Part shown: positions 57,200 to 64,000 of the stretch, one piece after another
How positions within the stretch are numbered: the stretch's first letter is position 1
Layout: the number at the start of each line of letters is the position of its first letter
Assembly (NCBI GenBank): GCA_014649555.1
Contig: BMTG01000011.1
Location: 62,001-126,000, forward strand
Length of the DNA: 64,000 nt
Source of the DNA: Streptomyces globisporus
GTDB lineage: Bacteria > Actinomycetota > Actinomycetes > Streptomycetales > Streptomycetaceae
Direction of reading: 5' to 3'
Translations under genes and position numbers: made by a program
Notes under the pieces: generated by a model
What the model was told of the DNA's origin: nothing
The model's database searches: none
The model's input: only the letters and a program-made list of their open reading frames with translations

Positions 57200-58435
57200 T
57201 CATGCCACGGGGTCCCGCTCCACCGGGCAGCTCATACAGCGCGGCCCTCCCCGCCCCCGGCCCAGCTCGCTGCCCCGGATCTCGATCACCTCGATGCCCT
57301 GCTTGCGCAGATAGGTGTTGGTGGTCGCGTTGCGCTCGTACGCGACGACGACGCCGGGCTCGACCGCGAGCACGTTGCAGCCGTCGTCCCACTGCTCGCG
57401 CTCGGCCGCGTGCACGTCCTGGGTGGCGGTGAGCACCCGGATCGCGTCGAGACCCAGGGCCGCGGCGATGGCGCGGTGCATGTGCTCGGGCGGATGGTCG
57501 GTGACCTTCAGTTCGCGGGGGCCGCTGCCGGGCTCGATGGTGTACGACCGGAGCATGCCGAGACCGGCGTACTGCGTGAACGTATCGCCGTCGACCATCG
57601 TCATCACCGTGTCCAGGTGCATGAACGCGCGGGCCTTGGGCATGTCCAGCGCCACGATCGTGCGCGCCGAACCGGCGTCGAAGAGCCCGCGGGCCAGCAT
57701 CTCCACCGCCTGCGGGGTGGTGCGTTCGCTCATCCCGATCAGGACCGCGCCCTGCCCGATGACCAGGACGTCGCCGCCCTCGATGGTGGAGGGGTAGTCG
57801 TCCTGCCCCTCCGACCAGTGGTGGAAGGCGCCCGCCGCCGGGCCGGTGAAGAGCGGGTGGTGGCGGTAGATCGCCTCGAAGTGGACGGTCTCGCGCTGGC
57901 GGGCGGGCCAGCGCATGGCGTTGATGGAGACCCCGTCGTAGATCCAGGCCGAGGTGTCCCGGGTGAAGAGGTGGTTGGGCAGCGGCCCGAGGAGGAAGTC
58001 GTCCAGGTCCATGACATGGAAGCGGACGGAGGTCGGCTCGCTGTACCGCTCCAGGAACTCCCGTTTGGTCATGCCGCCGACCAGCGCCTCCGCCAGCTCC
58101 GCCGCCGACAGCTGCTCGAAGGCGGCCCGCAGATGCTCGGTGGCGAGCGGGCCGTACTCCTTCTCGTCGAAGACCCGGTCGAGCACGAGCCGCCGCGCGA
58201 CCGGGATGTCGAGCGACTCGCGCAGCAGATCGCCGAAGAGGTGCACGGCGACCCCCCGGTCGCGCAGGACGTCGGCGAACCCGTCGTGCTCCTCCCGGGC
58301 GCGGCGCACCCACAGGACGTCGTCGAACAGGAGCGCGTCCTTGTTCCTGGGGGTGAGCCGCTTCAGCTCCAGATCGGGGCGGTGGAGTATGACGCGGCGC
58401 AGCCGCCCGGCTTCGGAGTCGACATGGAATCCCAT
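57200..58435 (-). CDS. arcA: Arginine deiminase
   Basis: A 411-residue amidinotransferase-fold enzyme hydrolysing arginine to citrulline and ammonia. [20 protein letters not shown] at the N-terminus, [18 protein letters not shown], the ring-forming [24 protein letters not shown] (catalytic His/Asp) and the nucleophilic C403 in [10 protein letters not shown] are all intact. The ATG at 58435 is favoured over a start 11 codons earlier because GAGGATGAAGG precedes it. It is first in an arcA-carbamoyltransferase-permease row. A terminator for the opposite, upstream transcript lies just before its promoter. Confidence 0.93.
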   Translation of the reverse strand: MGFHVDSEAGRLRRVILHRPDLELKRLTPRNKDALLFDDVLWVRRAREEHDGFADVLRDRGVAVHLFGDLLRESLDIPVARRLVLDRVFDEKEYGPLATEHLRAAFEQLSAAELAEALVGGMTKREFLERYSEPTSVRFHVMDLDDFLLGPLPNHLFTRDTSAWIYDGVSINAMRWPARQRETVHFEAIYRHHPLFTGPAAGAFHHWSEGQDDYPSTIEGGDVLVIGQGAVLIGMSERTTPQAVEMLARGLFDAGSARTIVALDMPKARAFMHLDTVMTMVDGDTFTQYAGLGMLRSYTIEPGSGPRELKVTDHPPEHMHRAIAAALGLDAIRVLTATQDVHAAEREQWDDGCNVLAVEPGVVVAYERNATTNTYLRKQGIEVIEIRGSELGRGRGGPRCMSCPVERDPVA

Positions 58436-58495
58436 GCCTTCATCCTCACCGCGCGGAGCACCGTTCACCCGGCGAATCGCCTACCGGTTGGATCA

Positions 58496-58529
58496 GGGGG
58501 TGTCCGGCCCTGATCCGCCGGACACCCCC
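58496..58529. terminator. Terminator after the hen1-pnkp operon
   Basis: GGGGGTGTCCGG (58496-58507) pairs perfectly with CCGGACACCCCC (58518-58529) around a 10-nt loop, 5 nt beyond the pnkp stop. It separates that operon from the arcA promoter on the same strand. Confidence 0.7.
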
Positions 58530-58533
58530 TGAC

Positions 58534-61134
58534 TCAGAGCCGGGGGTCCACCGGCTCCGACTCCAGGGCCAGGACGGCGAACACCGCCTCGTGGACCCGC
58601 CACAGCGGTTCGCCCTCCGCCAGCCGGTCCAGCGCCTCCAGACCGAGTGCGTACTCCCGCAGGGCGAGCGAGCGCTTGTGGCCGAGGAACCGGGAGCGCA
58701 GGCGCTCCAGATTCTCCGGGCGGGTGTACTCGGGGCCGTAGATGATGCGGAGATACTCCCGGCCCCGCACCTTGATGCCGGGCTGGACGAGGCGGCCCTT
58801 GGCGTCCCGGACGAGGGCGCCGAGCGGCTTGACGACCATGCCCTCGCCGCCGCGCCCGGTCATCTCCAGCCACCAGTCCGCACCCGCGCGGACCGAGGCC
58901 TCGTCGCCGGTGTCGACGACGAGCCGGCGGGTGACCTGGAGCAGCCCGGTCGGGTCGTGCTCCACGAGCCGGTCGAGCCAGGCGAGCTGCTCGTCGTGCG
59001 GGACGGCGGCCAGGGAGCGGCCCTGGACGGCGAGGATCTGGAAGGGGGCCAGGCGCACACCCTCCAGCCCTTCGGTGGGCCAGCAGTAGCGCCGGTACGC
59101 CTCGGTGAACGCGGCGGCGTCCTGCGCGCGGGCCCGCTGGTGTCCGGCGAGGCCCGCCACCTCCACGCCCCGGGCGGCCGCCTGCTCCAGGGCGGCGACG
59201 GCCGGCGGGAAGACCGCGCCGGACGCGGCGCCGACGGCGGCGTACTGCGAGCGCAGCAGCCCGCCCGCCTTCAGCGACCACGGCATCAGCTCGGCGTCCA
59301 GGAGCACCCAGTCGGTGTCCCACTCCGCCCAGAGCCCGGCGGCGGTGACGGCGCTGCGGAGCCGGGCCAGGATCTCTTCGGTCATGGCCGGGTCGTCCAG
59401 GAAGGGGCGGCCGGTGCGGGTGTACAGCGCGCCGGTGGGGCCCGCCGTACCGAACCGCCCGGTCGCCGCCTCCGCGTCCTTGCAGACCAGGGCGACGGCC
59501 CGGGAGCCCATGTGCTTCTCCTCGCACACGACCCGCTCGACGCCGTCCGCCGCGTACTGCGCGAAGGCCTCGGCCGGGTGCTCCAGGAAGCCGTCCTCGC
59601 GGGAGGTGGCGGTGGGGGCCATGGTGGGCGGCAGGTAGGCGAGAAGCTGCGGGTCGACGGCGAACCGGCTCATGACTTCGAGCGCGGCGGCGGCGTTCTC
59701 CTCGCGCACGGCGACGCGCCCCATGTGCCGGGTCTCCACGACGCGGCGGCCCTGGACGTCGGCGATGTCCAGCGGCCGGCCCTCCCGGCCGCCGGGCGCC
59801 TCGGTCACCAGCGGCTTGACCGGCTCGTACCAGACCTTCTCGGCGGGTACGTCGACGAGTTCGCGCTCCGGCCAGCGCAGCGCGGTCATCCTCCCGCCGA
59901 AGACGGCGCCGGTGTCCAGGCAGATGGTGTTGTTGATCCAGGAGGTGGTGGGGACGGGCGTGTGGCCGTAGACCACGGTGGCGCGGCCCCGGTACTCCTC
60001 GGCCCACGGGTAGCGCACGGGCAGGCCGAACTCGTCGGTCTCGCCGGTGGTGTCCCCGTACAGCGCGTGCGAGCGGACCCGGCCGGAGGTCCGGCCGTGG
60101 TACTTCTCGGGCAGCCCGGCGTGACAGACCACCAGCTTGCCCTCGTCCAGGACGTAGTGGCTGACGAGGGAGTCGATGAACTCCCGCACCTGGCCCCGGA
60201 ACTCGGGGTGCCCGGCGTCCTCGCGCTCCAGCTGCTCGACGGTCTCGGCGAGTCCGTGGGTGAGCTGGACCTTGCGGCCCGCGAGATAGCGGCCGAGCTT
60301 GTTCTCGTGGTTGCCGGGGACGCACAGGGCGTCGCCCGACGCCACCATGGACATCACGCGGCGCAGCACTCCGGGGCTGTCGGGGCCCCGGTCGACGAGG
60401 TCGCCGACGAACACGGCGGTGCGGCCTTCGGGGTGGGTGCCGTCCGCGTAACCGAGCTTGCCGAGGAGGGTCTCCAGTTCGGAGCTGCAGCCGTGGATGT
60501 CGCCGATGATGTCGAACGGCCCGGTGAGGTGGCGCAGGTCGTTGTAGCGCCGCTCCAGGACCACCTCGGCGCTCTCGGCCTCCTCCTCGGTGCGCAGGAT
60601 GTGCACCTTGCGGAAGCCCTCGCGCTCCAGGCCGCGCAGCGACCGCCGCAGCTCGCGGCGGTGCCGCTGGATGACGTGGCGGGGCATGGAGGCACGGTCC
60701 GGGCGGGCCGCGTTGCGGGCGGCACAGACCTCCTCGGGGAGGTCGAGGACGATGGCGATGGGCAGGACGTCGTACTTCCTGGCCAGCTGGACGAGCTGCT
60801 TGCGGCTCTCGGACTGGACGCTGGTGGCGTCGATGACGGTGAGCCGCCCGGCCTCCAGACGCTTGCCCGCGATGTAGTGCAGCACGTCGAAGGCGTCGCG
60901 GCTGGCGCTCTGGTCGTTCTCGTCGTCGGCGACCAGGCCCCGGCAGACGTCCGAGGAGACGATCTCGGTCGGCTTGAAGTGCGCGCGGGCGAAGGTGGAC
61001 TTACCCGATCCGCTGGCGCCGATGAGGACGACGAGGGAGAGGTCGGTCACCGGCAGCTTGCGTGCGGGGGTCGGGGCGGCGGGGGCCGGGGCGGCGGCGG
61101 TCTCCGCGCCGGTCGTGCTGTGGTCTCTGTTCAT
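58534..61134 (-). CDS. pnkp: Bacterial polynucleotide kinase-phosphatase (Pnkp), RNA repair
   Basis: An 866-residue three-domain RNA end-healing and sealing enzyme. The 5'-kinase domain has the P-loop GASGSGKST (39-47). A calcineurin-like 2',3'-phosphatase has GDIHG (211-215), GDLVDRG (244-250) and GNHE (274-277). The C-terminal adenylyltransferase/ligase domain has the nucleotidyl lysine K540 in CEEKHMGSRA, with GRGGEGMVVKP and the downstream KVRGREYLRIIYG. The full length matches Clostridium/Anabaena Pnkp. The ATG overlaps the hen1 stop by 4 nt, so the pair is one operon. Together they repair tRNAs and other RNAs cut by ribotoxins, with Hen1 methylating the 3' end before sealing. The first 25 residues are Ala/Pro-rich linker. 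Confidence 0.93.
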   Translation of the reverse strand: MNRDHSTTGAETAAAPAPAAPTPARKLPVTDLSLVVLIGASGSGKSTFARAHFKPTEIVSSDVCRGLVADDENDQSASRDAFDVLHYIAGKRLEAGRLTVIDATSVQSESRKQLVQLARKYDVLPIAIVLDLPEEVCAARNAARPDRASMPRHVIQRHRRELRRSLRGLEREGFRKVHILRTEEEAESAEVVLERRYNDLRHLTGPFDIIGDIHGCSSELETLLGKLGYADGTHPEGRTAVFVGDLVDRGPDSPGVLRRVMSMVASGDALCVPGNHENKLGRYLAGRKVQLTHGLAETVEQLEREDAGHPEFRGQVREFIDSLVSHYVLDEGKLVVCHAGLPEKYHGRTSGRVRSHALYGDTTGETDEFGLPVRYPWAEEYRGRATVVYGHTPVPTTSWINNTICLDTGAVFGGRMTALRWPERELVDVPAEKVWYEPVKPLVTEAPGGREGRPLDIADVQGRRVVETRHMGRVAVREENAAAALEVMSRFAVDPQLLAYLPPTMAPTATSREDGFLEHPAEAFAQYAADGVERVVCEEKHMGSRAVALVCKDAEAATGRFGTAGPTGALYTRTGRPFLDDPAMTEEILARLRSAVTAAGLWAEWDTDWVLLDAELMPWSLKAGGLLRSQYAAVGAASGAVFPPAVAALEQAAARGVEVAGLAGHQRARAQDAAAFTEAYRRYCWPTEGLEGVRLAPFQILAVQGRSLAAVPHDEQLAWLDRLVEHDPTGLLQVTRRLVVDTGDEASVRAGADWWLEMTGRGGEGMVVKPLGALVRDAKGRLVQPGIKVRGREYLRIIYGPEYTRPENLERLRSRFLGHKRSLALREYALGLEALDRLAEGEPLWRVHEAVFAVLALESEPVDPRL

Positions 61135-62651
61135 GCGGCTTCCGCCTCCTTCTTCTTCTCGGTGGTCGTTGTGGTTGTGGTTGTGGTGGTGTCGGCCCGG
61201 GTGAACACGGCCATCTGGGTCGGCGGCCCCACCTCGGGGTCGTCCGGCCCGACCGGCACGTACCGGACGGTGTATCCGTGCCGTTCAGCGACCTGCCCGG
61301 CCCAGTCCCGGAATTCGGCCCGGGTCCACTCGAAGCGGTGGTCCCCGTGCCGGACGTGGCCGGCCGGGAGGGTCTCCCAGCGGACGTTGTACTCGACGTT
61401 CGGCGTGGTCACGAGCACCGTCCCCGGGCGCGCGGCGCCGAACACCGCGTACTCCAGGGCGGGCAGCCGGGGCAGGTCCAGGTGCTCGATGACCTCGCTG
61501 AGCACGGCGGCGTCATACCCCGTCAGCCGCTTGTCGGTGTAGGTCAGCGAGCCCTGCCGGAGCGTGACCCGGTCAGCCTGGCGCTCCCCCATCCGGTCCA
61601 GCTTGAGCCGCCGCGAGGCGATGGTGAGGGCGCGCATCGAGACGTCGACGCCCACGATCTCGGTGAAGCGCACGTCCTTGAGGAGCGCCTGCACCAACTG
61701 GCCCTGGCCACAGCCGAGGTCGAGCACCCGGCTCGCCCCGGCGGCGCGCAGCGCGTCGAGGATCGCGGTCCGCCGGTGCTCGGCGAGCGGGACCGGCTTC
61801 TCCTCGGTGTCGGTGCTCTCGTCCACCGCGTTGTCGACGCTGTCCACGTCGAGTTCGTCCGACTCGGCGAGCCGGACGAGCTCCAGGGCCTGGTCGGCCT
61901 GGCGGGTGAGCCCCCAGCGGTGGGACAGATAGCGCCGGGTGATCAGCGGCCGCTCGGGGTGGTCGGCCAGCCAGCCCTCCCCGGCCCGCAGCAGCTTGTC
62001 CACCTCGTCGGGCGCGACCCAGTAGTGCTTGGCGTCGTCGAGCACCGGCAGCAGGACATAGAGCTGCCGCAGCGCGTCGGCGAGCCGCAACTCGCCCTCC
62101 AGCACCAGCCGTACGTAACGCGAGTCGCCCCACGCGGGGAACTGCTCGTCCAGCGGTACGGCCGTGACCTCGACCCGCTCCCAGCCGAGCGGCGCGAACA
62201 GCTTGTGCACCAGCTCGACGCCGCCCCGGGCGGGCAGGGCTGGCACCTCGATCCGCAGCGGCAGCGGGCTCTCCGCCCGCTCGGGCATGGCCCGGCAGAC
62301 CCCACCGAGCGCGGACTTGAACACGGCGGCGAGGGCGACCGACAGCAGCGAGGACGCCGCGTAGGGGCGGTCGTTGACGTACTGCGCGAGCGCCGCGTCG
62401 GGTGCGCCTCCCCGGCCCTTGCCCTTGCCGCGCCGCACGAGCGCCACCGGATCCACCTCCAGCAGGAGTGCGGCCGTGCAACGCTCGGCGGACGCCTCGG
62501 GGTAGAAGACGTGCGCGGAGCCGTGCGAGGTGGAGAACGCCTGCGCCTTGTCCGGATGCTTGTGCAGCAGGAAGCCCAGATCAGTGGCGGGACGCTCTTG
62601 GGTGCCGGTCGTACCGATTGTCAGGAACACCTGTCCGAGTATGATCCTCAC
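61131..62651 (-). CDS. hen1: 3'-terminal RNA ribose 2'-O-methyltransferase Hen1
   Basis: A 506-residue bacterial Hen1. The N-terminal domain (FLTIGTT, ATDLGFLLHKHPDKAQAF, GSAHVFYPEAS) is the typical bacterial Hen1 leader that supports Pnkp. The methyltransferase domain starts near residue 300 with RVLDLGCGQGQLVQALL (SAM). The metal ligands are in SEVIEHLDLPRL (E, E and H) plus the histidine in HGDHRFEWTR. The C-terminus is a run of Thr then Lys/Glu (codon-repeat based), probably disordered. The start is the GTG at 62651, after a GGGG-rich ribosome site; the longer frame adds unrelated low-complexity sequence. It marks the 3' end of healed RNA so that the ribotoxin cannot cut again. Confidence 0.92.
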   Translation of the reverse strand: MRIILGQVFLTIGTTGTQERPATDLGFLLHKHPDKAQAFSTSHGSAHVFYPEASAERCTAALLLEVDPVALVRRGKGKGRGGAPDAALAQYVNDRPYAASSLLSVALAAVFKSALGGVCRAMPERAESPLPLRIEVPALPARGGVELVHKLFAPLGWERVEVTAVPLDEQFPAWGDSRYVRLVLEGELRLADALRQLYVLLPVLDDAKHYWVAPDEVDKLLRAGEGWLADHPERPLITRRYLSHRWGLTRQADQALELVRLAESDELDVDSVDNAVDESTDTEEKPVPLAEHRRTAILDALRAAGASRVLDLGCGQGQLVQALLKDVRFTEIVGVDVSMRALTIASRRLKLDRMGERQADRVTLRQGSLTYTDKRLTGYDAAVLSEVIEHLDLPRLPALEYAVFGAARPGTVLVTTPNVEYNVRWETLPAGHVRHGDHRFEWTRAEFRDWAGQVAERHGYTVRYVPVGPDDPEVGPPTQMAVFTRADTTTTTTTTTTEKKKEAEAA

Positions 62652-62686
62652 CCCCTGCCCCCACCAGGTAATTTCTCCTCGCTCGT

Positions 62687-63655
62687 CTACTTCTCCGGTC
62701 CCTCCGGCTTCTCCGGCTCTGTCAGCTCCCCCGGCGCCTCCAGTCGACCGGCCAGCTCGGCTATGAGGCCGGGCCCCACCCGGCAGCAGCCCCCGACGAG
62801 GCGTGCCCCGGCCCGGGTCCAGGCCCGCACCCTGCCCGGGTCGAAGGTGCCGACCCCGGTCCATCCCCGTGCCCCGGCGTCCCAGCCCTCGCCGCTGTTC
62901 GGGTAGACCACGGCGGGCCTGCCCGTGACCGCCACCGCCAGTTCCACCGCCGCCAACGCCTCGTCCGGCTCGCAGCAGTTGACCCCGACCGCGACGACGG
63001 ACTCCCGCCCGGCCGCCACCGCGAACGCCTCCTCCAGCGGCTGCCCGGCCCGGGTCCGGCCGCCGGCCACGCTGTAGGAGAGCCAGTACGGCAGTCCGGT
63101 CTCCTCAGCCACCCGGACCAGGGCCTCGGCCTCGTCCAGATCCGGCACGGTCTCCAGTGCCAGGACGTCGGGCCCGGCCGCCGCGAGCGCCGCAACCCGG
63201 GGGCGGTGGAAACGCTCCAGCTCATCGACGCTCAGCCCGTAACGCCCCCGGTACTCGCTGCCGTCCGCGAGCATCGCCCCGTACGGTCCGACGGACGCGG
63301 CGACCCAGGCCTCCCGCCCGGGGCCGGCCCGGCGCGCCGCATCGGCGGCGCCCCGGGCCAGCTCCACGCTGCGGGCAAGCAGGGCCTCGGTCCCGGACCG
63401 GTCGAGCCCGTATCTCCCGAACCCTTCGAACGTGGCCTGATAGCTGGCCGTGATGAGCACCCGCGCCCCGGCCCGGAGATAGGCGAGGTGAGCGGCCTCG
63501 ATCTGTTCCGGCGCGTCGGCCAGCAGCCGGGCCGACCACAGCGCGTCGGTCAGGTCACAGCCCTGCGCCTCCAGTTGGTTGGAGAGCCCGCCGTCCAGCA
63601 GGACGGGCCCGGCGTCCAGCGCGTCGGCGAGCGTGCTGCCCGTGCTCGCGGCCAC
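62687..63655 (-). CDS. mmuM: Homocysteine S-methyltransferase
   Basis: A 322-residue zinc enzyme making methionine from homocysteine with S-methylmethionine or SAM as donor. DGGLSNQLEAQGCDL, YLRAGARVLITASYQATFEGF, WVAASVGPYGAML and the zinc cysteines in VGVNCCEPDE and VGGCCRVGP are complete. A GTG start at 63655 follows GAGGAGG by five bases. The upstream sequence is a TCAGG tandem repeat. It is 35 nt upstream of the hen1 start on the same strand, but a Pro/Glu/Lys tail ends it, and no functional tie to RNA repair is known. Confidence 0.9.
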   Translation of the reverse strand: MAASTGSTLADALDAGPVLLDGGLSNQLEAQGCDLTDALWSARLLADAPEQIEAAHLAYLRAGARVLITASYQATFEGFGRYGLDRSGTEALLARSVELARGAADAARRAGPGREAWVAASVGPYGAMLADGSEYRGRYGLSVDELERFHRPRVAALAAAGPDVLALETVPDLDEAEALVRVAEETGLPYWLSYSVAGGRTRAGQPLEEAFAVAAGRESVVAVGVNCCEPDEALAAVELAVAVTGRPAVVYPNSGEGWDAGARGWTGVGTFDPGRVRAWTRAGARLVGGCCRVGPGLIAELAGRLEAPGELTEPEKPEGPEK

Positions 63656-63665
63656 CTCTGCCTCC

Positions 63666-63694
63666 TCAGGTCAGGTCAGGTCAGGTCAGGTCAG
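63666..63694. repeat. TCAGG pentanucleotide tandem repeat
   Basis: TCAGG is repeated about 5.8 times without error from 63666 to 63694. It covers the stop codon (63686-63688) of the gene to its right and lies just upstream of the mmuM ribosome site. On the coding strand the unit CCTGA places a stop in every frame, so changes in copy number would move the gene end only slightly. Confidence 0.85.
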
Positions 63695-64000
63695 CTGGGA
63701 CTGGATCTGCGAGGAGATCAGTTCCAGATGGTCCAGGTCGTCCAGGTCGAGGATCTGGAGGTAGATCCTCTGCGAGCCGATCGCCCCGTAGCGGCCGATC
63801 TTGTCGACCACCTCGGCGGGCGATCCGGCCAGGCCGTTCGCCTTGAGCTCCTCCACATCCCGGCCGATGGCCGCCGCGCGCCGGGCGACCTCGGCGTCGT
63901 CCTTGCCCGTGCAGACGATCAGCGCGTTGGAGTACACGAGGTCGTCCGGCGAGCGCCCGTGCGCCTGCGCGGCGGCCCGGACCCGGCCGAACTGCTTCTC
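63686..64000 (-). CDS. LLM-class flavin-dependent oxidoreductase, C-terminal part (runs off window)
   Basis: About 104 residues of the C-terminus are visible, and the gene continues beyond base 64000. VYSNALIVCTGKDDAEVARR, GLAGSPAEVVDKIGRYGAIGSQRIYLQI and DLDDLDHLELI are the standard end of luciferase-like monooxygenase proteins, often F420-dependent in Streptomyces. An apparent start at 63937 is an internal Val codon, not a true start. The stop lies inside the TCAGG repeat. The reaction is unknown. It is 31 nt upstream of mmuM on the same strand. Confidence 0.75.
   Translation of the reverse strand, partial: EKQFGRVRAAAQAHGRSPDDLVYSNALIVCTGKDDAEVARRAAAIGRDVEELKANGLAGSPAEVVDKIGRYGAIGSQRIYLQILDLDDLDHLELISSQIQSQLT

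Noticed and set aside
58591-61542. Plus-strand open frame of about 980 codons opposite pnkp
   Set aside because: It has no recognisable domain, and the opposite strand carries all kinase, phosphatase and ligase motifs.

Overview
The window is a piece of a high-GC actinobacterial chromosome, almost certainly Streptomyces. Third-position GC is extreme, so long spurious open frames appear on the opposite strand of most genes. GTG starts and 4-nt start/stop overlaps are common. The content is also typical of the genus: PP2C/anti-sigma-like regulators, a DmdR/IdeR-type iron box, a LAxTG sortase substrate and a Hen1/Pnkp pair. No rRNA, tRNA, CRISPR array or intact mobile element was seen.

Layout. 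0-2.4 kb: end of a Liv-type branched-chain amino acid ABC transporter (permease and two ATPases). 2.5-4.3 kb: FAD monooxygenase and a small membrane protein. 4.37-6.13 kb: a decayed, AT-richer island with a frameshifted tyrosine-recombinase tail, a terminator, a probable immunity gene, and a frameshifted, 5'-truncated polymorphic toxin with a pretoxin-HINT domain. 6.3-11 kb: glycine-betaine synthesis from choline (betaine aldehyde dehydrogenase, APC permease, choline oxidase). 11-14.5 kb: AlkB and a PAS/GAF/PP2C/HATPase regulator. 14.5-17.4 kb: two secreted proteins behind a promoter whose -10 is covered by a near-perfect iron box; the second carries a LAxTG sorting signal.

17.7-35.2 kb is an extracellular polysaccharide locus. 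It holds an initiating sugar transferase, GDP-fucose genes (gmd, fcl), three glycosyltransferases, a Wzy-like polymerase, a Wzx-like flippase and a Wzz/BY-kinase-like protein with a destroyed P-loop. It also holds a secreted propeller/LamG protein, a lipoprotein, and a cytidylyltransferase plus CDP-alcohol phosphotransferase that overlap tail to tail. 35.3-42.2 kb: a SnoaL-like protein and a six-gene Mrp Na+/H+ antiporter operon with MrpA and MrpB fused.

42.3-53.7 kb is a catabolic region best read as a split CoA-dependent 2-aminobenzoate (anthranilate) pathway. It has an aryl-CoA ligase, a fused flavin monooxygenase/Old Yellow Enzyme, a crotonase, an acyl-CoA dehydrogenase, a Rid-family protein and a PaaX-type regulator. 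These are interrupted by a GNAT gene, broken gene fragments, an acyl-CoA oxidase-like gene and a ParB-like remnant. 53.9-58.4 kb: an anti-sigma-type ATPase and an arginine deiminase-type set (permease, ornithine carbamoyltransferase, arginine deiminase). 58.5-62.7 kb: the hen1-pnkp RNA-repair operon. 62.7-64 kb: homocysteine S-methyltransferase and the end of an LLM-class flavin oxidoreductase.

The signals most worth following are the iron-box-controlled surface protein pair, the pseudo-kinase in the polysaccharide locus together with its CDP-alcohol branch, the split anthranilate-CoA cluster with catalytically altered members, and the decayed toxin island. No wholly new system can be claimed from sequence reading alone.
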